A stretch of 64,000 nt of DNA from Aeromicrobium sp. Root495 (GCF_001426755.1 NZ_LMFJ01000001.1:2062601-2126600), one strand, 5' to 3'; positions 52,364 through 60,470 are shown, numbered from the stretch's first letter. The notes: a model not told the origin generated them from the sequence alone. Numbers and translations are program-made.

Positions 52364-53464
52364 TCAGACCAGGCGGGAGACGGCGGCCTCGACGCGCTCG
52401 TCGGTGGCGGTGAACGCCACCCGCACGTGCTGCGCGCCGGCGGCGCCGTAGAAGTCGCCGGGGGCCGCGAGGATGCCGCGCTCGGCCAGCCAGTCGACCG
52501 TGGTGCGGCACGGCTCGTCGCGCGTGGCCCAGAGGTAGAGCGAGCCCTCGGAGTGGTCGATGCGGAAGCCGGCACGCTGCAGGGCCTTGCGGAGCACGGC
52601 CCGTCGGTTGGCGTAGAGCTCGCGCTGGAGCTCGACGTGGGTGTCGTCGGCCAGGGCCGCGGCGAAGGCGTGCTGCACGGGCGTGGGCACCATGAAGCCG
52701 AGGTGCTTGCGCACCGCGAGCAGCTCGGCCACGACGGCGCGGTCGCCGGCGACGAAGGCGTCGCGGTAGCCCGCGAGGTTGGACCGCTTGGAGAGCGAGT
52801 GCACCGTGAGGAGGCCCTCGTGCGAGCCGCCACAGACGTCGGGGTGCAGCACCGAGACGGGCTGGGCCTCCCAGCCGAACTCGAGGTAGCACTCGTCGGA
52901 GACCAGGAGGACGTCACGCTCGCGGGCCCACTCGACGACCTTGCGAAGGTGGTCGACGCCCAGCACCTGGCCGTGGGGGTTCGCCGGTGAGTTCAGGTAG
53001 AGCAGCGCGGGGTTGCGCGGGCCGATCGCCACGGTGGAGTCGGCGGCCAGCACCTCACAGCCGGCGTAGCGCGCGCCCACCTCGTAGGTGGGGTAGGCCA
53101 GCTCGGGGTAGACCACGAGGTCGCCCGCGCCCAGACCCAGCTGGGCCGGCAGGTTGCCGATCAGCTCCTTGGAGCCCACGGTCATGAGGACCTGGTCGGC
53201 CTCGAGCCCGGTGACGCCGGCCCGACGTTCGAGCCAGTCGACCGCGGCCTGCCGCACCGGCGTGGGTCCGAGGACGGTCGGGTAGCCCGGGGAGTCGGCG
53301 GCCTCGGCGAGCGCCTGCCGGGCGACGGCGGGCGTGGGGTCCACCGGCGTGCCGATGGAGAGGTCGACGATCCCGTCGGGATGCGCCGCCGCGCGGGCCT
53401 TGGCCTGCGCGATGGTGTCCCACGGGAAGTCGGGGAGACGGCTGGAGACGCGCGACCGCGTCAT
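52364..53464 (-). CDS. dapC: Succinyldiaminopimelate transaminase DapC
   Basis: The protein has 366 residues of fold-type I PLP aminotransferase. The PLP lysine is Lys226 in SLSKRSNLAG; LLYLNSPANPHGQV and VSDECYLEFGW are the cofactor-binding segments. It matches the actinobacterial DapC group and, with dapD and dapE nearby, completes the succinylase branch. It starts 5 nt after the ferredoxin stop on the same strand; the two likely share a transcript. Confidence 0.92.
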   Translation of the reverse strand: MTRSRVSSRLPDFPWDTIAQAKARAAAHPDGIVDLSIGTPVDPTPAVARQALAEAADSPGYPTVLGPTPVRQAAVDWLERRAGVTGLEADQVLMTVGSKELIGNLPAQLGLGAGDLVVYPELAYPTYEVGARYAGCEVLAADSTVAIGPRNPALLYLNSPANPHGQVLGVDHLRKVVEWARERDVLLVSDECYLEFGWEAQPVSVLHPDVCGGSHEGLLTVHSLSKRSNLAGYRDAFVAGDRAVVAELLAVRKHLGFMVPTPVQHAFAAALADDTHVELQRELYANRRAVLRKALQRAGFRIDHSEGSLYLWATRDEPCRTTVDWLAERGILAAPGDFYGAAGAQHVRVAFTATDERVEAAVSRLV

Positions 53465-53468
53465 GCGC

Positions 53469-53792
53469 TCACTCCTGGTTCTGGGGCGGCAGAGCAGCCA
53501 CGAACGGGTGGTCGGCGTCGATCTCGCCGGTCTTGGCGGCACCGCCCGGGGAGCCCAGGTCGTCGAAGAAGTGCACGTTGGCGTCGTAGTACTCCTTCCA
53601 CTCCTCCGGGGTGTCGTCCTCGTAGAAGATGGCCTCGACCGGGCAGACCGGCTCGCAGGCACCGCAGTCGACGCACTCGTCGGGGTGGATGTAGAGCATG
53701 CGCTTGCCGTCGTAGATGCAGTCGACGGGACACTCGTCCACACATGCGCGGTCCTTCACGTCCACACACGGCTGGGCGATCACGTACGTCAC
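53469..53792 (-). CDS. fdxC: 7Fe ferredoxin (FdxC-like)
   Basis: The protein has 107 residues. Cys9-x7-Cys17-x3-Cys21 and Cys40-x2-Cys43-x2-Cys46-x3-Cys50 are the two cluster motifs of [3Fe-4S]/[4Fe-4S] actinobacterial ferredoxins, with a 55-residue C-terminal tail (EEWKEYYDANVHFFDDLG). GAGGAG lies 7 nt before GTG 53792. In mycobacteria fdxC also precedes an aminotransferase. Confidence 0.93.
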   Translation of the reverse strand: MTYVIAQPCVDVKDRACVDECPVDCIYDGKRMLYIHPDECVDCGACEPVCPVEAIFYEDDTPEEWKEYYDANVHFFDDLGSPGGAAKTGEIDADHPFVAALPPQNQE

Positions 53793-53900
53793 GTCTACTC
53801 CTCACGACAGGGCTGAACGTATCCATTATCGCCCTCGCGGGTCCGGGCCCGTGACTGAGGTCTGCCTCATGAGACGGGACGGGCGTGACAGGGTGAGGAC

Positions 53901-54836
53901 GTGCTGATCAGCGACGACGCCCTGGGCCGACGCGTCACCGTCCGACACCGCCTGGCCGACGGCTCCGCGGCCGACGTCGTGGGCCGTGTCCTGGCCCTGG
54001 ACGACGTCGTACGCCTGGAACGACGTGACGGATCCGTCGTCGACGTGCCACGCGACGCCGTCCTGCTGTGGCGGGTCGTGCCCGACCGCCCCCGTCGCTC
54101 GCGTCGCCCGCTCGACGTGGACCCCGAGGACCTGACGCGCATCACGTCGCGCGGGTGGGCCGCGGTGGAGTCCGTCCCGCTCGGGGACTGGGAGCTGCGC
54201 GCCTCGGGAGGGTTCACCGGACGGGCCTGCTCCGTGGCCGTCCACGGCGACCCCGGGGTCCCGCTCGACGCGGCGCTGGCGTCCGTCGAGAGCTTCTACC
54301 GGGAGCGCGACCTCCCGCCCCTGGCCCAGGTGGTGGTGGGGACGCGGTGGCACACCGCGTTCCTCGCCGCCAGGTGGCGTCCCTCGTCGGGTGCCCGCCC
54401 TGGAGCGGTCGTCCAGGTGAGCGCGCTGGGGACCCACCGGCGTGACCCCGAGGCGGTGGTCTCGCCGACGGTCGACGACGACTGGTTGGCCCTCTACGGT
54501 CGGCTGGCCCCCGAGCACCGCGACATCGCCAGGACCGTCCTCGAGGGGACGCCCACCGTGGGCTTCGTGAGCATCGGGGAGCCGGCCGTGGCCATCGGCC
54601 GGGTGGTGGTCACCGGCGAGTGGGCCGGGGTGGCTGCGGTGGAGGTCCGGCCGGACCTCCGGCGACAGGGGCTCGGCCGACGGGTCGTGGAGACCGCCCT
54701 GGCCTGGGCCGTGGAGCACGGCGCGGACAAGGCGTACCTGCAGACGATGCGCGACAACGCCCCGGCCCTGGCGCTCTACGCGCCGTTCGGCTTCGTGGAC
54801 CACCACGAGTACGTCTACCTCGTGCCGCCGGCCTGA
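53901..54836 (+). CDS. GNAT acetyltransferase with N-terminal SH3-like domain
   Basis: The protein has 311 residues. An N-terminal beta domain (LGRRVTVRHRLADGSAADVVGRVLALDDVVRLERRDG) precedes a GNAT core: VAAVEVRPDLRRQGLGRRVVE (acetyl-CoA R/Q-x-x-G-x-G/A loop) and ALYAPFGFVDHHEYVYL. It resembles Rv0428c-type acetyltransferases from memory. GTG start. Substrate unknown. Confidence 0.82.
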   Translation: MLISDDALGRRVTVRHRLADGSAADVVGRVLALDDVVRLERRDGSVVDVPRDAVLLWRVVPDRPRRSRRPLDVDPEDLTRITSRGWAAVESVPLGDWELRASGGFTGRACSVAVHGDPGVPLDAALASVESFYRERDLPPLAQVVVGTRWHTAFLAARWRPSSGARPGAVVQVSALGTHRRDPEAVVSPTVDDDWLALYGRLAPEHRDIARTVLEGTPTVGFVSIGEPAVAIGRVVVTGEWAGVAAVEVRPDLRRQGLGRRVVETALAWAVEHGADKAYLQTMRDNAPALALYAPFGFVDHHEYVYLVPPA

Positions 54837-54886
54837 ACCAGGCCCGGACCAGGCCTGGACCACAGGGAACCCACAGCGAGCCCTCG

Positions 54887-54892
54887 TACGGT
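54887..54892 (+). promoter_or_regulatory. -10 hexamer TACGGT for leaderless dioxygenase
   Basis: TACGGT, 6 nt from ATG 54899. Confidence 0.5.
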
Positions 54893-54898
54893 GGGGTC

Positions 54899-55744
54899 AT
54901 GCGCCACACCGACGAGGTCGAGGACCACGACCGAGGGCTCTCCCACGACCTTCCCACCCTGGTGGGACGACGCCGCCTGCTCGGCCTGCTCGGCGGGGCA
55001 GGTGCCGCAGCGCTCGTCGCGTGCACGCCGGGTGACGGGTCCAGCACCACGAGCGGTCCGACCGCTCGCTCGACAAGTCCGTCCTCCCGCGCCGGCACCA
55101 CGCAGTCCGGTGGCAGCGAGATCCCTGAGGAGACCAACGGACCCTTCCCGGCCGACGGGTCCAACGGCGTCAACGTGCTCACGGCCACCGGGATCGTCCG
55201 CAGCGACATCCGCTCCAGCTTCGGCGAGGCGACCGGCACGGCCGAGGGCGTTCCCCTCGACTTCACGCTCACCGTCGTCGACGTGAGCAGCGCCGACGAG
55301 GCGGGGAAGCCGCTCGCGGGTGCGGCCGTCTACGTCTGGCACTGCGACCGTGCCGGTGCCTACTCGATGTACTCCGACGAGGCCAAGGACGAGAACTACT
55401 TGCGAGGCGTGCAGGAGACCGACCAGGACGGCCGCGTGACCTTCACGTCGATATTTCCCGCCTGCTACGACGGGCGCTGGCCGCACATCCACTTCGAGGT
55501 CTACCCCAGCCTGGCCGACGCCACGTCAGCCACCGGACGCATGCGCACCTCGCAGCTGGCGTTCCCCCAGGACGTCTGCGAGTCCGTCTACGCCACGAAG
55601 GGCTACGAGACGAGCGTCGCCAACCTCGCGCGCGTGTCCCTCGACTCCGACCTGGTGTTCAGCGACGGCTACTCGCTCCAGATGGCCACGGTGTCCGGCT
55701 CGGCGTCCGACGGCTGCACTGCCACGCTGCGCGTCCCGGTCTGA
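54899..55744 (+). CDS. Secreted lipoprotein intradiol ring-cleavage dioxygenase
   Basis: The protein has 281 residues. The N-terminus has a Tat-like twin arginine (GRRRLLGLLGG) and lipobox (LVAC), so it is probably exported folded with its iron and lipid-anchored. Catalytic segments: LAGAAVYVWHCDRAGAYS, YLRGVQETDQDGRVTFTSIFPACY and RWPHIHFEV, which match the extracellular intradiol dioxygenase group (Tyr/His iron ligands). Substrate possibly catechol-like lignin or humic compounds; inferred. Leaderless ATG 54899. Confidence 0.88.
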   Translation: MRHTDEVEDHDRGLSHDLPTLVGRRRLLGLLGGAGAAALVACTPGDGSSTTSGPTARSTSPSSRAGTTQSGGSEIPEETNGPFPADGSNGVNVLTATGIVRSDIRSSFGEATGTAEGVPLDFTLTVVDVSSADEAGKPLAGAAVYVWHCDRAGAYSMYSDEAKDENYLRGVQETDQDGRVTFTSIFPACYDGRWPHIHFEVYPSLADATSATGRMRTSQLAFPQDVCESVYATKGYETSVANLARVSLDSDLVFSDGYSLQMATVSGSASDGCTATLRVPV

Positions 55745-55757
55745 TGCGTCGGTCGCG

Positions 55758-58115
55758 CTAGTCCTTCGTGGGCTTCTTGCCGCAGATCACCTTGTCGGCC
55801 GCCTGGTAGTTGGCCGTCACGGTCTCGGACTTCACCTTCTTGCCCTTGCTGAAGAAGGTCCGGTAGATGTCGATGTCGAAGCCCTGCACCGGGTCCTGCG
55901 CGACGCACGCCGGCGTGTCGTCGTAGCGCGTGCCGGGGTCGCGCAGGTTGCGCTTGGCCGACTTCCCGGCCTTCACGTCCCACACCTTGGTGCTCCACAG
56001 CTCCACCCGGGTGACGCCCGCCGAGCCCGGCGTGGACTTCTTGACCGAGGCCCTGATGAGCACGCCGTACTTGGTGGGGTTCTTGAACTTGAGGTCCAGG
56101 TAGCCCCACGCGACCGTCGCCTCGCGGCCCACGGGGTAGCGGCTGATGTAGAAGGCGTGCGGGTGGTGCTCGACGTCGTCCATGCCGGCGAAGAAGGCGG
56201 CGTTGTACGTGGTGGTGACGACCTGGGAGACGCCGCCGCCCAGCTCCTCGCGGAACACTCCGCCGTTGATGATGGTGCCGACGACGAATCCCGCCGCCTC
56301 GGTGCGCTCCCCCACGGTGTCGTTGAAGCTGAACGTCTCTCCGGGCTTCACGATGACGCCGTCGATGAGCTCGGCCGCACGGGCCTGGTTGATGTTGCGG
56401 TACTCCGCGTACGGGAACTCGGTCTCGAACTCGCTGACCCGCTCCTTGATCTGGAGCTTCTTGGCGTCGGCGGTCGTGAACTCGGGCTCGACCACGTCGG
56501 CCTCGATGCTGATGGACCGGGCGTCCCCCGTCCGGGTCAGCACCGGGACGAGCTTCTTGGCCATCTCCTCGGGCTGCAGGCCCACGCCGTCCTTGCCGGG
56601 CACGACGACGGGCTTGCCGCCCCGGATCACGACGGTGGCGTCCACCGCCTTCCTGCCGATGCCGGTGGTGGCGTCGGTGAGCGGCTCGGCCAGCTTCTCC
56701 GCGTCGATGCGCGGCTTCATGGCGCCGTCGACCACGCCCACCGTGAGGGCGGGGGTGTACGCCGAGACGGGCAGCTTGATCGTCTTCTCGCCCACCCGGA
56801 TCGCGACGGGAGCGGCCACGGCAGGCTGGGCGATCTCGGTCATGGCCTTCTTCAGTCCGGCCGAGTCGACCATGGGGTCGACGACGGCGGTGGGCACCGC
56901 CACGGGGCCGCTCTCCGCGAGGTAGGCGTCCTTGACCGCCTGGGCCGTGTCGTCCTTGCGGGCGACGAGCCCCTCCTGCGGCTCGCGGGCCTTGGGCTTC
57001 CCGCCCGGGAAGGTGATGAGCGCCTGGGTGACCGGCACCTGCACGGCCTCGGCCACCGAGTCCACGCTGTCCGCGAGCTTCGTGTCGTCGACGTCGACGA
57101 CGGGGTCGTACGTGTGCTTGCCGGCCACGAGAGCCACCATGCGACGCGGGTCCCAGCTGCGGGAGACGACCTGGTCGACGCTCCCCTTGGCATCGAGCGA
57201 GAGGCCGACGTCGGCGGGATCGATCTCGAACGTCTTCTTCTCGTGCTCGAGGACGACGGCGTCGGCCTCCCGGGGTCCGAGCTCCGTCTCGACCGCTCGC
57301 TGCGCGGCGGTCGGTGAAAGACCTCCCACGTCGACCCCGCCGATGCTGGCCTGCGCGGGGGTCCGTTCGCCCGTGAGCCACCAGCCGCCGACGTAGGCCA
57401 GGCCCAGGAGCAGGACGGCTGCGACGAGCGCGCGGCGGAGCCACCGTCGGCGTGGACGGTGGGGCTCCTCGCCGGAGGGCGCCGCCTCGGTGGCGGCGTC
57501 GTCGACGTCGACGTCGTCGACGTCGACGTCGAGGGCGCTGGGCGCGAGCGGCGCGAAGGAGCGGGGCACCGGGTGGATCTCGCCGGTGTCCTCGGCGTCC
57601 GGGTCGACCGCGAACGGCGGCGGCCGGTGGTCGTGCTCGTGCTCGTGCTCGTGCTCGTCCTCGTCCTCGTGCTCGCCGAGGTCGGTGTCCGATGCCTCGA
57701 GCGGGACGTCGCCGTCGGGCTCGTCCTCGTCGTCGAGCTCGTCGCCCCCGACCTCGTCGCCCTCGGGCTCGTCCTCTGCGAGGAGCTCGTCCTCGTCCAC
57801 CGGGTCCGGCTCGTCCGCGGGCTCGTCGTGCCCGAGCTCCGTCTCGTGGTCGGCCTCCGCGTCGAGGTCGGTCTCGGGCGCGTCGAGCGGGACGTCGCCG
57901 TCGGGCTCGTCCTCGTCGTCAGGGTCCCCGGCCTCGGGTCCATCGGGCTCCGGCTCGGGCTCCGGCTCGTCGCCCGGCTCGGGAGCGTCGTCGAGGTCGA
58001 GCTCGTCGCTCTCCTCGACGAGGCCGCCCTCGACGAGTGCGTCGTCGGGGCCGGGCTGCGCGGTGGCGTCGTCCTCGGCACCGTCGTCGTGCGGTCGCTG
58101 CTGGTCGTCGTTCAT
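55758..58115 (-). CDS. VanW-family membrane protein with long acidic repeat tail
   Basis: The protein has 785 residues. Residues 1-215 are an extremely acidic, disordered region (Asp/Glu/Pro) with a His-Glu run (HEHEHEHEHD) and DVDVDDVDVDD; one helix (RRALVAAVLLLGLAYVGGWW) anchors it. Then come two YoaR-type peptidoglycan-binding-like domains and the VanW domain (YRNINQARAAELIDGVIVKPGETFSFNDTVGERT, GGGVSQVVTTTYNAAFFAG). VanW is a putative cell-wall-linked domain of unclear activity. Overlaps the flavin reductase stop (ATGA). Confidence 0.9.
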   Translation of the reverse strand: MNDDQQRPHDDGAEDDATAQPGPDDALVEGGLVEESDELDLDDAPEPGDEPEPEPEPDGPEAGDPDDEDEPDGDVPLDAPETDLDAEADHETELGHDEPADEPDPVDEDELLAEDEPEGDEVGGDELDDEDEPDGDVPLEASDTDLGEHEDEDEHEHEHEHDHRPPPFAVDPDAEDTGEIHPVPRSFAPLAPSALDVDVDDVDVDDAATEAAPSGEEPHRPRRRWLRRALVAAVLLLGLAYVGGWWLTGERTPAQASIGGVDVGGLSPTAAQRAVETELGPREADAVVLEHEKKTFEIDPADVGLSLDAKGSVDQVVSRSWDPRRMVALVAGKHTYDPVVDVDDTKLADSVDSVAEAVQVPVTQALITFPGGKPKAREPQEGLVARKDDTAQAVKDAYLAESGPVAVPTAVVDPMVDSAGLKKAMTEIAQPAVAAPVAIRVGEKTIKLPVSAYTPALTVGVVDGAMKPRIDAEKLAEPLTDATTGIGRKAVDATVVIRGGKPVVVPGKDGVGLQPEEMAKKLVPVLTRTGDARSISIEADVVEPEFTTADAKKLQIKERVSEFETEFPYAEYRNINQARAAELIDGVIVKPGETFSFNDTVGERTEAAGFVVGTIINGGVFREELGGGVSQVVTTTYNAAFFAGMDDVEHHPHAFYISRYPVGREATVAWGYLDLKFKNPTKYGVLIRASVKKSTPGSAGVTRVELWSTKVWDVKAGKSAKRNLRDPGTRYDDTPACVAQDPVQGFDIDIYRTFFSKGKKVKSETVTANYQAADKVICGKKPTKD
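57630..57674. repeat. CGTGCT/CGTCCT hexanucleotide repeat inside the VanW gene
   Basis: About seven in-frame 6-bp units (CGTGCT x4, CGTCCT x2, CGTGCT) encoding alternating His-Glu and Asp-Glu; slippage would change copy number without frameshift. Confidence 0.85.
57697..57920. repeat. 38-bp perfect direct repeat, copies 186 bp apart, inside the VanW gene
   Basis: Copies at 57697-57734 and 57883-57920. They encode the same DDEDEPDGDVPL stretch in the acidic tail. Recombination between them would delete 62 codons in frame. Confidence 0.85.
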
Positions 58116-58648
58116 GAGCCGGCGTCCTTCCCGAGCGTCTTCTCATTCTCCGGCGATCGCACGATCGTGCCGTAGTGCGAGCGGTAGTACAACAACGGGT
58201 CGTCGACCAGCTCGTGGACCCCGGCGCCCACGACCGACCCGACGAGGATCGTGTGGTCGCCGCCGTCGTGGACGGCGTGCGTGGTGCACTCCAGCCAGGC
58301 GAGCGAGTCGTCGACGAGCGCCACGCCCGTGCTGCCACGGTGGTGTGCGATGCCCTGCAGCTGGTCCTCCAGCGGGCGACCGCGGTGCGCGAACCACGCC
58401 GAGGCGGCCCGGCCGGCGTCGGAGAGGATCGAGACGCCCCAGACGCCCGACTCGAGGACGGCATCGTGGAAGCGACTGGTCTTGTGCGAGCACACGAGCA
58501 CGAGCGGAGGGTCGAGCGAGACCGAGGTGAAGGCGCTCGCGGTCATGGCGTGGTCGATGCCGTCGTGCAGGGTGGAGACGACGGTGACACCGCTGGCGAA
58601 CCGGCTCAGGGCGTCGCGGAACGCCCGCTGGTCGACGGAGGAGGTCAC
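58112..58648 (-). CDS. Flavin reductase (HpaC-like) family protein
   Basis: The protein has 178 residues. FASGVTVVST, TASAFTSVSLDPPLVLVCS and SRFHDAVLES are characteristic of the FMN-dependent flavin reductase/NADH:FMN oxidoreductase domain; LYYRSHYGTI ends the fold. It supplies reduced flavin to monooxygenases in other systems. GTG 58648 overlaps the preceding stop (GTGA). A TAGGCT hexamer lies 6 nt upstream, inside the previous gene, so an internal promoter is possible. Confidence 0.9.
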   Translation of the reverse strand: MTSSVDQRAFRDALSRFASGVTVVSTLHDGIDHAMTASAFTSVSLDPPLVLVCSHKTSRFHDAVLESGVWGVSILSDAGRAASAWFAHRGRPLEDQLQGIAHHRGSTGVALVDDSLAWLECTTHAVHDGGDHTILVGSVVGAGVHELVDDPLLYYRSHYGTIVRSPENEKTLGKDAGS

Positions 58649-59046
58649 CGGACCAGCCTAGGAGGTCGTCGGTGACGTCCTGGTGCCAGGACGACCACGA
58701 GGACCAGCAGCGACAGGCCGAGCCCCATGAAGGCCCAGCCCCAGCCGTCGGAGCCGACGAGGTAGCTGCCCGCTCCGCCGAGGCCCTGCAGGAGCAGGAC
58801 CGCGGTCCACCCGAGGGCGAACCAGGCGGCTCCCGCACGCACCAGCAGAGAGGCGGTCCAGGCCAGGAGCGCCGCTGCGCCCAGGCCGAGGACGAGTCCC
58901 CACGGCAGGACGAGCGGACCGTCGTCGAGGCGCGCCCGGTGCATCACGGCACCCAGGACGCCCACGTACAGCCCGACGAGCACCACGGCGAGGCGCGCCG
59001 CGACGGCTCGCGCCGCAGGACCGCGACGCGGACGCGAGCCCGCCAT
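58645..59046 (-). CDS. Small four-helix membrane protein
   Basis: The protein has 133 residues and about four hydrophobic segments (AVVLVGLYVGVLGAVM; LVLPWGLVLGLGAAALLAW; AWFALGWTAVLLLQG; WAFMGLGLSLLVLVVVLA). No family recognised. It is in a chain of 4-bp overlaps: mshB stop/this ATG (59046), this stop/flavin reductase GTG (58648), so translation is coupled. Possibly an actinobacterial DUF6113-type protein; tentative. Confidence 0.65.
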   Translation of the reverse strand: MAGSRPRRGPAARAVAARLAVVLVGLYVGVLGAVMHRARLDDGPLVLPWGLVLGLGAAALLAWTASLLVRAGAAWFALGWTAVLLLQGLGGAGSYLVGSDGWGWAFMGLGLSLLVLVVVLAPGRHRRPPRLVR

Positions 59047-59957
59047 CACTCCGTTCCGGCGAAGAGATCGTCCTCGAAGGCCGAGCCCTCGGGCTTCACC
59101 GCGACGCCCTTGACGAGGCGGTAGAACTCGCGGCCCCACGCTCGCTGAGCGATGTCGTTGGAGAGGGCGAAGAACGGTCCGTCCACCGCGATCTGGGTGG
59201 CGTGCGCGCGCATGGAGTCGAGCTTGGCGTCGACCCACGGCGTGCCGTCGACGATGGCGTCGATGTCGTCGTCCTCGAACGCGAAGGGCGGCAGGTTGTC
59301 GGGGTCCATGCCCTCCATGAAGGAGAGGTCGCCGGCCTCGCGCACCTCCTTGATGCCCTCGCGCAGCGCGGAGGCCGACATGGCGGCCCAGTAGACCTTG
59401 GGGATGTCCCAGGCCTCGCCCAGGTCATGACGGTACGAGCGGCCGGCGGCGAGCGCCGTGGCGTAGGTGGCCACGCGGTGGGCCTGGACGTGGTCGGGGT
59501 GGCCGTAGTTGCCGAACTCGTCGTACGTGACGAGGACCTGCGGGCGCACCTCGCGGATGATCTCGACGAGGAGGTCGGAGGCCTCCAGGAGGTCGGCGTG
59601 CCAGAAGGCGTTCTCGTGGATGTCGTCGGCGGCGGTGGCGTTGCCGTTCTCGTCCCACTTCATGCCCGAGTCCCGGAAGTGCCCGGCACCACCGAGGAAG
59701 CGGTGGTCCGTGACGCCGAGGATCCGCATGGCCTCGGCCAGCTCCTTCTCGCGGTGCGGGCCCAGGGCGTCGTCGCGGTCGGCAGCCAGGTGCTCGAGCT
59801 CGGGGACGAGCACCTCACCCATCTCGCCCAGGGTGCACGTGACCAGCGTGACCTGAGCCCCCTCCTCGACGTAGCGCGCCATGGTGGCGCCGTTGCTGAT
59901 GACTTCGTCGTCGGGATGGGCGTGCACCAGGAGGATGCGACGGGCGGGCTGCGACAT
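59046..59957 (-). CDS. mshB: MshB: GlcNAc-Ins deacetylase of mycothiol synthesis
   Basis: The protein has 303 residues. The PIG-L-type motif AHPDDE (13-18; His14, Asp17) and the second His site HPDHVQAH identify MshB, which removes acetate from GlcNAc-Ins in mycothiol synthesis. Other Mca-type amidases share this fold; the length and context (Rv1170-like neighbourhood) favour MshB. ATG 59957 is 6 nt from TAGGCT (59964-59969, minus). First gene of a four-gene overlapping operon. Confidence 0.9.
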   Translation of the reverse strand: MSQPARRILLVHAHPDDEVISNGATMARYVEEGAQVTLVTCTLGEMGEVLVPELEHLAADRDDALGPHREKELAEAMRILGVTDHRFLGGAGHFRDSGMKWDENGNATAADDIHENAFWHADLLEASDLLVEIIREVRPQVLVTYDEFGNYGHPDHVQAHRVATYATALAAGRSYRHDLGEAWDIPKVYWAAMSASALREGIKEVREAGDLSFMEGMDPDNLPPFAFEDDDIDAIVDGTPWVDAKLDSMRAHATQIAVDGPFFALSNDIAQRAWGREFYRLVKGVAVKPEGSAFEDDLFAGTE

Positions 59958-59963
59958 GACGCC

Positions 59964-59969
59964 AGCCTA
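59964..59969 (-). promoter_or_regulatory. -10 hexamer TAGGCT for leaderless mshB operon
   Basis: TAGGCT on the minus strand, 6 nt from ATG 59957. Confidence 0.55.
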
Positions 59970-59998
59970 GACCGCGCACCCCACGTCCTCGCCGTGCC

Positions 59999-60343
59999 TC
60001 AGACGTCGCTGCCGGGGTCCGCTGCGGGTGGCTGCTGCACCTGGCCCGGGGCGGCTCCCTGGCCCGGTCCGGAGCCTGGTCGCTGTCCCTGGGGCAGCAG
60101 GTCCGGGCGGCCCTGGCCCCGTGGGTCCTGACCCGGGCGATCCTGGTCCGTCCCCGGCTGGCTCGGGCGGCCAGGGAAGCCCTCGCCGGTTCCGAAGCCC
60201 CCGCGCGGGCCGCCGCGTCCGCCGTCCTCGTTGTTGCCGACCGCGCCCAGGGCAGCACCCGCACCGACGCCGAGCACCACCACGGCCGCCGCCGCGACGA
60301 GGAGCATGCGCGTGGACCATGTCTGTGTCTGGTTCTCGTCCAT
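59999..60343 (-). CDS. Small membrane protein with Pro/Gly/Gln-rich tail
   Basis: The protein has 114 residues: a short cytoplasmic N-terminus, one transmembrane helix (MLLVAAAAVVVLGVGAGAALGAV) and about 75 residues of low-complexity Gly/Pro/Gln sequence (GRPSQPGTDQDRPGQDPRGQG), probably extracytoplasmic. No family recognised. Divergent from the response regulator with a PhoP-box-like repeat between the two; it may be a target. Confidence 0.6.
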   Translation of the reverse strand: MDENQTQTWSTRMLLVAAAAVVVLGVGAGAALGAVGNNEDGGRGGPRGGFGTGEGFPGRPSQPGTDQDRPGQDPRGQGRPDLLPQGQRPGSGPGQGAAPGQVQQPPAADPGSDV

Positions 60344-60409
60344 GGGCCCACGGTCCTCGGCGGACCTGTCGCGACGCTGTGGACGGGACCTGCACACGCT
60401 GAGGACGTC

Positions 60410-60427
60410 TCACAGGATCCTCACAGG
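60410..60427 (+). promoter_or_regulatory. PhoP-box-like tandem repeat TCACAGG-N4-TCACAGG
   Basis: Two identical heptamers at 60410-60416 and 60421-60427, 11 bp period, 44 bp upstream of the response regulator ATG. Mycobacterial PhoP binds TCACAGC-N4-TCACAGC. Confidence 0.75.
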
Positions 60428-60470
60428 CTGTTCCTGTCCGGCGCAGGGGAAGACCTCCCATAGTGGGAGC

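Noticed and set aside
57498-57920. CRISPR array from the regular repeats
   Set aside because: Repeats are in-frame coding repeats of the VanW acidic tail, without unique spacers.
58655-58660. TAGGCT as a dedicated promoter of the flavin reductase
   Set aside because: It lies in coding sequence of the overlapping upstream gene (Pro-Arg-Leu codons); chance or weak internal promoter cannot be told apart.
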